From the NCBI GenBank assembly GCA_028686135.1, contig JAQUCP010000001.1, forward strand, positions 62,001 through 126,000: a stretch of DNA of 64,000 bases, in the 5' to 3' direction. Below the pieces are notes generated by a model. That model saw only the letters and a program-made list of their open reading frames with translations, did no database searches and was not told the DNA's origin. This DNA is from UBA12481 sp012523435. Its GTDB lineage: Bacteria > Bacteroidota > Bacteroidia > Bacteroidales > UBA12481. Position 1 is the stretch's first letter. The number at the start of each line of letters is the position of its first letter. Of the stretch, positions 43,043-51,954 are shown in pieces. A program made the translations under genes and the position numbers.

Positions 43043-46000
43043 ATGACAGCAAGCGAACTTCTATCCCTCTATCAAAAACATCCCAATATCGCGCGGCTGA
43101 TCAGCTTCATGGAGCCCGGGGAGAACAAAACCGCGCACCTGAATGGATTGTCCGGATCAAGTGCAGCACTGGTTCTCGCTGCCCTATCCCAGATCAACCG
43201 GAAAGCCAGGCTCATTCTGCTTACAGAGAGGGAGGAAGCGGCCTATTTTTTCAACGACCTGACTCATCTCTTGGACGAAGAGCATGTCTATTTCTTCCCC
43301 TCCAGTTACAAGCGGGCCATCCGGATGCAACAGATGGACAAGGACAATATCCTGATGCGCACCGAAGTCCTCAATAAGCTGGCCACCAGAAACAATCGAC
43401 CGATTGTCGTTACCTATCCCGAAGCCCTCCTCGAAAGAGTCGTATCACGCAAAGAGCTGCAGTCAAACACTCTGATCATGCGCCCCGGCGAAAAACTGGG
43501 TATGGATTTCGTGATTGAAGTGCTGCAGGAGTATGGATTCCATCGGTCTGATTTCGTTTGGGAACCAGGTCAATATGCTGTCAGAGGTGGAATCATCGAC
43601 GTCTTCTCCTATTCCGCCGAATTTCCGTATCGAATTGATTTTCTGGGAGATGAGGTTGAATCGATTCGAAATTTCGATGTCGAAGACCAATTGTCGCGCA
43701 ACAAAATCGATCGCATCTCCATCGTTCCTAATCTGAATGAAAAGCTGGGACAGGAGGCGGTACAAACGCTTTTTGACTTTTTTCCCCAAGCTAGTCAGGT
43801 TTGGAGCCGCGATCTGGCTTACAGCATCAACCGGATGGAACAGATTCTTGAAGCCATTGATTTGATAGCCTCCGATGATCTCCGGGGCTTGAGCGAGACC
43901 ATCCAATTTGAAGATGAGGGCATGGTTGATCCGGCCATTTTCAGAAAAAAACTGGTCAACCCCGATGAACTGCTGAACCGAATCGCTCAATCCCAGGTGA
44001 TAGAATTTGGCCAGAACCATTTCTTTCCACCAGCCGCCAGCTACCTGTTTTCGACCACCCCACAACCCGCTTTCAACAAAAATTTCGATTTACTGCGGGA
44101 GAAAATCGCCGGAAACGCTGAGGAGGGCTATCGCACCATCCTGCTTTCTGACAATTCCAAGCAACTGAATCGACTGCGATCCATTATCTCGCCAGAAAGC
44201 GACCAGGGAGCCGTAGAAATAGGTAATCCGGGCTCTCAGAATCATCCTGCCACACTCCAGATTGATGAATTGGGAGTGGCCTTGCATGAGGGTTATTATG
44301 ATCATGACCTGAAATTGGCTCTTCTTACCGATCATCAGATCTTCGAACGATATCACCGGTTTAAAGTCCGCTCCTCCTTTGGCAAAAAAGAGGCCATCAG
44401 CATCCGGGAGCTCACTGACCTGCACCCAGGAGATTATGTAGTTCATGTCGATCATGGGATTGGACAGTTTGGCGGTCTGGAAACAGTTGAAATCAACGGG
44501 AGGAGGCAGGAAGCTGTACGATTGGTATACCGCGATCAGGATGTTCTTTATGTCAGCATCCATTCGCTGCACCGGATCTCAAAATACAAAGGACGGGAAG
44601 GAGAAACACCCAAAATCTATAAGCTCGGATCCGGGGCATGGCAAGCCCTTAAAGCAAAGGCAAAATCCAAACTTAAGGATATCGCTAAAGATCTTATCCT
44701 TCTGTATGCCAAGCGAAAAGCTACGGAAGGATTTGCTTTCTCGACCGACACCTATCTACAGCACGAATTGGAAGCCTCCTTTCTTTACGAGGACACCCCC
44801 GATCAATACAAAGCTACTCAAGACGTTAAGGCGGATATGGAATCTGCCGTTCCGGCCGACCGTCTGATTTGCGGCGATGTCGGGTTTGGAAAGACTGAAG
44901 TGGCTGTTCGCGCCGCGTTTAAAGCTGTAACCGACTCAAAACAAGTTGCAGTGCTGGTTCCCACCACCATCCTGGCATTGCAACACTACAAAACTTTTAA
45001 AGAGCGACTCAAAGATTTCCCCTGCAAGGTGGAATATACCAGTCGCCTTAGAGCTTCGCGTGAACAATCCAGGGTCCTCCGTGAGGTCGAAGATGGTGAG
45101 GTTGATATTCTCATCGGGACACACAAGCTCGTCGGCAAGAATGTCAAGTTCAAAGATCTTGGCCTTTTGATTATTGATGAAGAACAGAAATTTGGAGTGG
45201 CTGTCAAAGAGAAACTGCGTCAATTGAAAACTAATGTGGATACCCTCACTCTTACCGCCACCCCGATTCCCCGTACCCTGCAGTTTTCGATGCTCGGTGC
45301 CCGCGACCTGTCGGTCATCAACACGCCTCCGCCTAACCGCCAGCCAGTGATTACCGAACTTCAAACCCTGAATGAAGAATTTATTCGGGAAGTAATTGAT
45401 TATGAACTAGATCGTGATGGCCAGGTTTTTATCATCCACAACCGGGTACAGAATATTGGAGAAATCGAAGGAATGGTTAACCGGATTGTTCCAAAGGCAA
45501 GAACCATTGTTGCTCACGGTCAGCTTGAGGGAAAAGTACTGGAAGACAGAATGCTGGGGTTTATCAATGGAGACTACGATATCCTCATTGCCACTTCGAT
45601 AATTGAAAACGGGTTGGATATCCCCAATGCCAACACCATCATCATCAATAATGCACACCATTTCGGTCTGAGCGATCTACACCAGCTGCGCGGGCGAGTT
45701 GGCCGATCCAACAAAAGGGCCTTCTGTTACCTGATTGCTCCACCGCTACATCTGCTTACACCAGAGGCCAGGCGTAGGTTGAAGGCCATTGCTGATTTCT
45801 CCGAGCTGGGAAGCGGGTTTAATATTGCACTTCAGGACCTAGACATCCGGGGGGCAGGTAACCTTTTAGGAGCGGAACAGAGTGGATTTATTGCCGATAT
45901 CGGCTTTGAAACCTACCAAAAGATCCTGAATGAAGCCATCAGTGAGCTCTCCTCCGAAATGAAACAGGAGAATAAAGATCCAGATGCCCTGCCGGAGAAG

Positions 46001-46558
46001 GGCAGCGCGATGCTAACCCAAGACCAGGGACTGATGGCCAACAGGGGACGAAAGATTGGGGAAGGGTATGTTACTGATCCTTCCATCGACTCCGACCTGG
46101 AATTATTATTTCCAGAATCGTACATTGAGAGCACCCGTGAGCGGGTCAGGCTCTACCGTGAGCTCGATGAAGTTCCTGATCCTAAGGCTCTTAAAAGATT
46201 CTGTGATCATCTAACCGATCGATTTGGGGAAATCCCAACTCAGACCCTTGAGCTGATTAATGTAGTCCGATTGAGATGGATGGCGATGCAATATGGCATA
46301 GAGCGAATTCAGCTGAAGAATGACCGAATGGTGCTCTACTTTGTCAGCGATCCGGAATCGCGATTTTACCAATCACCGGAATTTACGGCTGTCCTCCTTT
46401 ATGTCCAGAAGAATTCTAAACGATGCCACATGAAAGAGGTGAACCAAAAGCTCACCCTAAGTTTCGGGAATGTCAAGAGCGTGTCGAAGGCATTGGAACT
46501 GTTGCAGGGATTTCATTTTGATCCCTCCGGTAGTGATGAGGTAGCAAAAAAAACTTAA
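43043..46558 (+). CDS. mfd: Transcription-repair coupling factor Mfd
   Basis: A 1171-residue SF2 translocase. In order: UvrB-like N-terminal domains, the RNA-polymerase-interacting CarD-like domain (DLHPGDYVVHVDHGIGQF, near residue 475), Walker A GDVGFGKTE, the DEEQ box, TLTATPIPRT, the second RecA domain with HGQLEGKVLEDRM and QLRGRVGRSNKRAFCY, and a C-terminal TRCF domain. It removes RNA polymerase stalled at lesions and recruits UvrA. The frame is open to a TTG at 43007, but that codon is part of the -33 promoter element, so the ATG at 43043 (MTASELLSLYQKH) is taken as the start. Confidence 0.94.
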   Translation: MTASELLSLYQKHPNIARLISFMEPGENKTAHLNGLSGSSAALVLAALSQINRKARLILLTEREEAAYFFNDLTHLLDEEHVYFFPSSYKRAIRMQQMDKDNILMRTEVLNKLATRNNRPIVVTYPEALLERVVSRKELQSNTLIMRPGEKLGMDFVIEVLQEYGFHRSDFVWEPGQYAVRGGIIDVFSYSAEFPYRIDFLGDEVESIRNFDVEDQLSRNKIDRISIVPNLNEKLGQEAVQTLFDFFPQASQVWSRDLAYSINRMEQILEAIDLIASDDLRGLSETIQFEDEGMVDPAIFRKKLVNPDELLNRIAQSQVIEFGQNHFFPPAASYLFSTTPQPAFNKNFDLLREKIAGNAEEGYRTILLSDNSKQLNRLRSIISPESDQGAVEIGNPGSQNHPATLQIDELGVALHEGYYDHDLKLALLTDHQIFERYHRFKVRSSFGKKEAISIRELTDLHPGDYVVHVDHGIGQFGGLETVEINGRRQEAVRLVYRDQDVLYVSIHSLHRISKYKGREGETPKIYKLGSGAWQALKAKAKSKLKDIAKDLILLYAKRKATEGFAFSTDTYLQHELEASFLYEDTPDQYKATQDVKADMESAVPADRLICGDVGFGKTEVAVRAAFKAVTDSKQVAVLVPTTILALQHYKTFKERLKDFPCKVEYTSRLRASREQSRVLREVEDGEVDILIGTHKLVGKNVKFKDLGLLIIDEEQKFGVAVKEKLRQLKTNVDTLTLTATPIPRTLQFSMLGARDLSVINTPPPNRQPVITELQTLNEEFIREVIDYELDRDGQVFIIHNRVQNIGEIEGMVNRIVPKARTIVAHGQLEGKVLEDRMLGFINGDYDILIATSIIENGLDIPNANTIIINNAHHFGLSDLHQLRGRVGRSNKRAFCYLIAPPLHLLTPEARRRLKAIADFSELGSGFNIALQDLDIRGAGNLLGAEQSGFIADIGFETYQKILNEAISELSSEMKQENKDPDALPEKGSAMLTQDQGLMANRGRKIGEGYVTDPSIDSDLELLFPESYIESTRERVRLYRELDEVPDPKALKRFCDHLTDRFGEIPTQTLELINVVRLRWMAMQYGIERIQLKNDRMVLYFVSDPESRFYQSPEFTAVLLYVQKNSKRCHMKEVNQKLTLSFGNVKSVSKALELLQGFHFDPSGSDEVAKKT

Positions 46559-46568
46559 AATCACCCTC

Positions 46569-47342
46569 ATGAATCTGATCATCGACGCAGGAAACACCAA
46601 AATCAAGTTTGCCCTCTTTGACTCCAGCAAGATGATATGGCACGATACCGTATCTGATTGGTCGGAGGAAAAGATTAATCACATTCTGGATCAAAATCCT
46701 GATATTAACAAGGTGATTATCAGCACAGTTCGAGAAATCCCCAAATGGTTAACGTTAGTATTCACCCATCGAAGAATCAGTTTTACTGAGATGAGTGTTC
46801 AGCTGCCCATGCCTGTGACGATAGGCTACAAAACACCGGAGACACTCGGAAAAGATCGCATTGCTGCAGTTGTAGGCGGCAGGATGTTATTTCCCGGCAA
46901 GCCAGTTCTGGTTATTGATGCAGGGACTGCTATTACCTATGACTTAGTGTTAGCCGATGGTTTTTATCCCGGAGGCAACATTTCACCAGGGATGCGGATG
47001 CGGTTCACAGCGCTTCATGAGCAAACGTTTAGTTTACCGGCAGTTGAACCTTCAGGGGAGGTGCCCCTGATTGGTCGGGATACACCTGAAGCCATTCGGG
47101 CAGGTGTGATCAATGGTTTGATTTACGAGATTGACAATTCAATCAACTCATTGAGAAACAAATACAACGAATTAGAGGTGATTTTAACCGGAGGCGATGC
47201 AGGGTTCTTGTCGGAACTGGTAAAAAACACCATATTTGTATCCGATAATTTAGTTTTAATGGGCCTGAATAGTATCCTGATGTTTGAAAACCAGGAAATT
47301 AGCGGGTCTGGTGCGGTTGATGAAAGTTCCAATGAGAAATAA
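46569..47342 (+). CDS. coaX: Type III pantothenate kinase CoaX
   Basis: A 257-residue ASKHA-fold kinase. N-terminal IIDAGNTKIKFALF (phosphate-1 loop), GKDRIAAVVGG, VIDAGTAITYDL and YPGGNISPGMRMRFTALHE are all CoaX signatures. It phosphorylates pantothenate in coenzyme A synthesis. It starts 10 bases after mfd and its end overlaps the next gene, so it opens a tight run coaX, OM protein, TPR protein, lptC, CNNM protein, ppiD-like, an order I recall as recurring in Bacteroidota. Confidence 0.92.
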   Translation: MNLIIDAGNTKIKFALFDSSKMIWHDTVSDWSEEKINHILDQNPDINKVIISTVREIPKWLTLVFTHRRISFTEMSVQLPMPVTIGYKTPETLGKDRIAAVVGGRMLFPGKPVLVIDAGTAITYDLVLADGFYPGGNISPGMRMRFTALHEQTFSLPAVEPSGEVPLIGRDTPEAIRAGVINGLIYEIDNSINSLRNKYNELEVILTGGDAGFLSELVKNTIFVSDNLVLMGLNSILMFENQEISGSGAVDESSNEK

Positions 47343-48645
47343 CTATCTACTGCGATGGATTCCGCTGCTATTGGCGGTTTTCGTTCTATTTGAGCCCGTC
47401 GGGGCCCAGAACCTTACCACGTCGCCTTACTCGCGCTTTGGCATAGGTGACTTGGTAAATCGCACCACTGGCCGTAGTCAGGCAATGGGTGGCTTATCGG
47501 CTGCCATGCCATCTTCTAAAAATCTCAACCTCCTGAATCCTGCAAGTTTGGGAGCCTTTGATTCGCTGAATTTCATCTTTGAGATGGCGGCATTTGACCG
47601 AATGGCTCTTCTTCGATCATCTGATCTTCGTCGATCGACCAATAACGTGGGTGTATCTTATGTCGGTATGGCTTTCCCGATTTTACGTTGGTGGAAAGCG
47701 GGCATTGGTGTATTGCCCTACAGCAATGTTGGTTACAACATGGCTTCAACGGAGGAGCACCCACAAATGGGCAGTGTCACCTCCCGTTTCACTGGATCAG
47801 GGGGAATCAGTCAGTTTCTCATCAGCCAATCGATCACGCCTCTGACGTTTTCCATCAGGGGCAGTAGCGAAAAGGCCTACTTTTCTCTAGGATTTAACTT
47901 CTCCTATATCTTTGGTCCGGTGGCCCATACCAAGAGTCTGATCATTCCAGTCGATTCGATGTACTTCAGCACCTATTCGACCAGAACCGCGATCATTGGT
48001 GATGTTGCCCTGGATTTTGGAGCTCAGCTACACCTACCGCTGCCAAACGACAATTTTATCACGTTGGGAGGAACCTATAAAAATAACAGTGACCTCCGGA
48101 CTGAATCAAGGTATTTGGTTACCTCCGTTGGTTCCGGTTTTACCGACACCCTGCTGTACGAAGAGAGTCCGACTAATTCGGTGATTCTGCCAACCAGTTG
48201 GAGCGGAGGGATTACTTTTGGGAAGAAGAACAAGCTGACTGCCGGTTTGGAGTACCGTACCCAGAATTGGTCACAATCATCCTTTCTTGGCCTCAAAGAT
48301 TCAATGGCAAACAGCCGGGATTTCATCGCTGGCGTGGAGTACATCCCCGATGCATCTTCCATGACCCGATACCTCCACCGGGTGCGTTATCGTGCCGGAT
48401 TCCGTTACTCAGAAACCTTCCTACAGCTGCACGGAGAGCAGCTTAGCGAGTTTGGCATCACTTTTGGTGCTGGGTTTCCGATACGAGACAGGAACAGGAC
48501 AAGCACCCAGTCTTCCCTGAACATCATCCTAGAAATGGGCCGACGCGGAACTCTGCAGAAAGAGCTTATACGGGAAACATACGGAACATTAACTTTTCAA
48601 CTGACGCTGCATGATTTCTGGTTTCAAAAATACAAGTACGATTAA
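47320..48645 (+). CDS. Outer-membrane protein of unknown function
   Basis: A 441-residue secreted protein. A signal peptide (NNYLLRWIPLLLAVFVLFEPVGA) leads to TTSPYSRFGIGDLVNRTTGR and GRSQAMGGLSAAM, a start seen in many Bacteroidota outer-membrane barrel proteins related to the FadL/OMPP1 group. The remainder alternates polar and aromatic strands and ends HDFWFQKYKYD. Start choice: ATG at 47320 or 47332, both inside the end of coaX; an upstream TTG is unlikely. No enzymatic motif is visible. Confidence 0.7.
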   Translation: MKVPMRNNYLLRWIPLLLAVFVLFEPVGAQNLTTSPYSRFGIGDLVNRTTGRSQAMGGLSAAMPSSKNLNLLNPASLGAFDSLNFIFEMAAFDRMALLRSSDLRRSTNNVGVSYVGMAFPILRWWKAGIGVLPYSNVGYNMASTEEHPQMGSVTSRFTGSGGISQFLISQSITPLTFSIRGSSEKAYFSLGFNFSYIFGPVAHTKSLIIPVDSMYFSTYSTRTAIIGDVALDFGAQLHLPLPNDNFITLGGTYKNNSDLRTESRYLVTSVGSGFTDTLLYEESPTNSVILPTSWSGGITFGKKNKLTAGLEYRTQNWSQSSFLGLKDSMANSRDFIAGVEYIPDASSMTRYLHRVRYRAGFRYSETFLQLHGEQLSEFGITFGAGFPIRDRNRTSTQSSLNIILEMGRRGTLQKELIRETYGTLTFQLTLHDFWFQKYKYD

Positions 48646-48664
48646 CGATAAATTTCTTCCGATC

Positions 48665-49993
48665 ATGAAAGCAAGATTATTTGCTCTAACACTGGTACTT
48701 TTAATGATTGCCGGACCCTTGGCGGCACAAAACGACAAATTGGGAGACGATCCCGACCAGTGCCTGATGAACTATTCCCTCTACCGGGAGTTTTATAAGC
48801 AGGACAACTACAAAGACGCTCTCCCATGGTGGAAAAAAACGATAGAAACTTGCCCCAAGTATTCCGTTAATCTCTGGATCAACGGAGAAATCATGTACAA
48901 AACACGGATCGAGGGGGAGGCTGATGCTGCCAAGCAGGCTATCCTGATCGATTCGCTCATGTGGATTTATGATCAGAGGGCTATCCATTTTAAAGATCAC
49001 CCCACCTATCCCGAAGGTTATGTGTTAGGGCAAAAAGCAATCTCCATCCTCAAATATCGGAAGGAAGATTATCAAACTGCCTATGAGATACTGAAAAAAT
49101 CCATTGAACTGATGGGGCCCCGGTCGTCAGCTGCAGTCATCCTTACCTATATGCAGACCAGTCGCCAGTTGTTCCTCGATGGGATGATTGACGCAGAGCA
49201 GGTTCTGAACGACTACGAAATCACCATGGAAGTCGCTGAAGCAAATCTAAAACTAACTCCGGATGATGAAGGTTTCACCATGGCTGTGGATGGTATCGAA
49301 TCCTATTTCTCCACCTCTGGTGCTGCTAATTGTGATGCCCTAATATCCCTTTATGGCCCAAAATTCAGCGCCCTTAAGGATGACATTGAATGGCTTAACA
49401 AGATAACCAAACAAATTCGGAGAGCCGGATGTACCGACAGCAATCTTTTTGCTGATGCATCAGAAGCTCTTTATGCATTGGACCCTTCTGCTGAAGCCGC
49501 TTATAACCTGGCAGCTATCTTCCTGCGCCGTGAAGACTGGAGCAAAGCCAGTGAGTATCTGGAAAATGCAATCGAATTGGGCAAAGAATCACCTGAACTG
49601 GCCGATATGTATTATCAGTTGGCTATGCTGAACTTCCAGCACTTTAAAGAGTACCAAAAAGCCCGTTCATTAGCTTTAAACGCTATCGAAACAAGGCCTA
49701 ACTGGGGAAAGCCATACCTCCTGATCGGACAAATCTACATCGCTGTGCGAGACCAGATCTCCTCAGATGATTTTGAAAGAAAAACTGTTTTCTGGGCAGC
49801 TGTAGATAAATTCATTAAAGCAAGATCTGTTGACCCAGATGTCTCTGATGAAGCTAAAACCCTTATTGACACCTACTCCGGTTACTTCCCAACAAACGAA
49901 GAGTGCTTCTTCCGTACAATGAAAGACGGTGACCAATACCGTGTTGGTGGCTGGATCAATGAATCAACAACCGTACGATCAAGGAAACTCTAG
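48665..49993 (+). CDS. Exported TPR-repeat protein
   Basis: A 442-residue protein with a signal peptide (KARLFALTLVLLMIAGPLAA) and helical repeats: YREFYKQDNYKDALPWWKK near the N-terminus, a second set around residues 280-370 (AAYNLAAIFLRREDWSKASE, MYYQLAMLNFQHFKEYQKAR). These are TPR-like and suggest a protein-binding scaffold in the periplasm. The ATG at 48665 is chosen because it directly starts the signal peptide; the frame is open to 48611 inside the preceding gene. 24 bases precede lptC. Confidence 0.75.
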   Translation: MKARLFALTLVLLMIAGPLAAQNDKLGDDPDQCLMNYSLYREFYKQDNYKDALPWWKKTIETCPKYSVNLWINGEIMYKTRIEGEADAAKQAILIDSLMWIYDQRAIHFKDHPTYPEGYVLGQKAISILKYRKEDYQTAYEILKKSIELMGPRSSAAVILTYMQTSRQLFLDGMIDAEQVLNDYEITMEVAEANLKLTPDDEGFTMAVDGIESYFSTSGAANCDALISLYGPKFSALKDDIEWLNKITKQIRRAGCTDSNLFADASEALYALDPSAEAAYNLAAIFLRREDWSKASEYLENAIELGKESPELADMYYQLAMLNFQHFKEYQKARSLALNAIETRPNWGKPYLLIGQIYIAVRDQISSDDFERKTVFWAAVDKFIKARSVDPDVSDEAKTLIDTYSGYFPTNEECFFRTMKDGDQYRVGGWINESTTVRSRKL

Positions 49994-50017
49994 TCCATCG
50001 GCGGTTGGCCTCAGAAA

Positions 50018-50608
50018 ATGAAAAACCGCAGAGTAGCAACATTGACGAGAAGAGCCATCCCGCTGATGATCGGGATGGCTCTTCTCGTTTCTTGCCAGAA
50101 AGATATCCAACGTATCGAAAGCCTGGAAAACATCGATACTATACCCGCCATACGAGCCCTCGGTGTCGAAACAATTTACAGTGACAGCGCTTTCGTCAGG
50201 CTCCGGCTTTCGGCACCAGAAATGAAAGAATTTCCTGAGGCAGACAGCCTTGATCCCAAAATAGAATTCCCGCTGGGCCTCACGGCAACCTTTTTTAATA
50301 AAGCCATCCAAATCGAATCAACACTTCAAGCCGAATACGCCATTTACCACACCAAAACAAAAGTGTTTGAAGCCCGCAATAACGTGATTGTCAAGAACTT
50401 TACGGAAGATCAGGAACTGAGAACCGACCAGCTCTGGTGGGAAGAAGAGAAAGAACGAATCTGGTCAGATATGCCTGTCACTATCATTACCGAAGATGGT
50501 ACCACCACTGGCGATGGTGGGTTTGAAGCTGATCAAAGCTTCTCCTGGTATCGTATCCGGCGAAACCGTGGGCAAATGAAAGTTAAAGAGCAACCCGAAA
50601 CACCATAA
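50018..50608 (+). CDS. lptC: LptC-type lipopolysaccharide export lipoprotein
   Basis: A 196-residue protein. The N-terminus has a lipobox LVSC with Cys26, and the mature part is a run of short beta strands (LRLSAPEMKEFPEADSLDP, AEYAIYHTKTKVFEARNNVIV, LRTDQLWWEEEKERIWSD) typical of Bacteroidota LptC, the bitopic/lipoprotein link of the LptBFG-C-A-D lipopolysaccharide bridge. Codons 10-24, which encode the signal-peptide core, form a perfect 18-base inverted repeat (separate entry). It is followed by the CNNM gene after 67 bases. Confidence 0.82.
   Translation: MKNRRVATLTRRAIPLMIGMALLVSCQKDIQRIESLENIDTIPAIRALGVETIYSDSAFVRLRLSAPEMKEFPEADSLDPKIEFPLGLTATFFNKAIQIESTLQAEYAIYHTKTKVFEARNNVIVKNFTEDQELRTDQLWWEEEKERIWSDMPVTIITEDGTTTGDGGFEADQSFSWYRIRRNRGQMKVKEQPETP
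50045..50088 (+). repeat. Perfect 18-bp inverted repeat inside lptC codons 10-24
   Basis: Left arm ACGAGAAGAGCCATCCCG (50045-50062), 8-base loop, exact reverse-complement right arm (50071-50088) followed by TTTC. It looks like an intrinsic terminator or attenuator stem but lies within coding sequence, between the TPR gene and the body of lptC. Confidence 0.85.
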
Positions 50609-50675
50609 TAATCCTGGAATCTTTTTAACTTAAACCGGTTTTGGGATCAATTCCCAATTTATTAATCTTGTTGAA

Positions 50676-51929
50676 GTGCCTGATTATCTTTTGATTCCGA
50701 TTCTTTTGATCCTGAGCACGTTCTTCTCAGGAATGGAAATAGCTTTTATTTCGGCCAATAGGCTGATGATCGAACTAGATCGCAAAAAAGGCATTGGAGG
50801 ATCCAAGGTAGTATCCTGGCTGAACTCAAAGCTCGAGGCTATTGTGGTTACCAGCCTGATTGGATATATCATCTGTCTGGTCATTTACGGATTACGAATG
50901 GCTATGGTCGTCGAACCGATGATTGGCCAGATTGTTATTCACCCCGGCTGGATTCAGCTCATTCAGATTTTACTCGCCACTGCAATAATCCTGATAACAG
51001 CCGAATTAATCCCCAGAACGATTTTCAGGATGAAAGCAAACCTGATGATCAGGCTATTTTCCTATCCATTTTTGATCTTTTTCGTGCTGCTATCCCCCTT
51101 GACCTATTTAACCATCGGTTTATCTAATTTCCTCAGGACAAAAGTATTGAGAAAGGATGGCACATCCAGAACCCGGCAGCTCCTGTTCGGCCGTGCCGAT
51201 CTCCACAACCTCATTGACGACACCTCCTCCGAACATACAGGAGAAGAACAACCGGACCAAGAGGTCAGACTTATCCAAAACGTAATGGAGTTTCCCAGCA
51301 TCAAGTTACGCGAGTGCATGGTGCCCCGGAACGAAATGCTAACCATCGAAGTAAATGAGTCGGTCGAGGAGCTAAAACAGGAATTTATCCACTCCGGCCA
51401 CTCTAGAATCCTGGTCTATGAAGAAGATATCGACCATATTATTGGCTATATCCACCATGCAGATCTTTTTAGAAATCCACTGAATATCAGAGAAATGATC
51501 AGGCCAGTACCCTTCGTTCCGGAGACAATGCCAGCTAATAAGCTTCTAACCCGCCTTCTCGATAACAGACAAAACATTGCCGTAGTCATTGATGAGTTCG
51601 GAGGAACAGCAGGATTAGTTTCGGGAGAGGACATTTTAGAAGAGATCTTTGGAGAAATTGAGGATGAACACGATTCTCCCCATCTGGAAGAGACACAAAT
51701 TTCTGAACACCAATTTAGATTCTCCGGTCGACTAGAAATCGACTATCTCAACGAGACCTATGGACTCAATCTTCCCGTTTCGGACGACTATGAAACGCTT
51801 GCAGGACTTATCCTTTATCATAACCCCTCCCTGCCAAAAGTGAACGACTCATTCCACATTGGCCCCTATACAATACGGATACTCAAAAGTTCACATACAC
51901 GGATTGAAATCATTTTACTATCTTCGTAG
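50676..51929 (+). CDS. CNNM/CorC-family transporter-like protein
   Basis: A 417-residue protein. A DUF21/CNNM membrane domain (helices within residues 1-165, beginning LLIPILLILSTFFSGMEIAF) precedes two CBS modules (MVPRNEMLTIEVNESVEE, then AVVIDEFGGTAGLVSGEDILEEI) and a C-terminal CorC/HlyC domain (ETLAGLILYHN). Homologues are linked to Mg/Co efflux; in gliding Bacteroidota the paralogue GldE has the same form, but no gld genes are near. The start is a GTG at 50676, since the next Met would delete the first helix. A weak hairpin (50641-50657) lies just upstream. Confidence 0.85.
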   Translation: MPDYLLIPILLILSTFFSGMEIAFISANRLMIELDRKKGIGGSKVVSWLNSKLEAIVVTSLIGYIICLVIYGLRMAMVVEPMIGQIVIHPGWIQLIQILLATAIILITAELIPRTIFRMKANLMIRLFSYPFLIFFVLLSPLTYLTIGLSNFLRTKVLRKDGTSRTRQLLFGRADLHNLIDDTSSEHTGEEQPDQEVRLIQNVMEFPSIKLRECMVPRNEMLTIEVNESVEELKQEFIHSGHSRILVYEEDIDHIIGYIHHADLFRNPLNIREMIRPVPFVPETMPANKLLTRLLDNRQNIAVVIDEFGGTAGLVSGEDILEEIFGEIEDEHDSPHLEETQISEHQFRFSGRLEIDYLNETYGLNLPVSDDYETLAGLILYHNPSLPKVNDSFHIGPYTIRILKSSHTRIEIILLSS

Positions 51930-51954
51930 CCTGAATTTTTTAGGGTAACAACAC

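Noticed and set aside
50641..50657. Weak hairpin TTGGGA/TCCCAA between lptC and the CNNM gene
   Set aside because: Only six pairs and a poor T tract; not strong enough to call a terminator.
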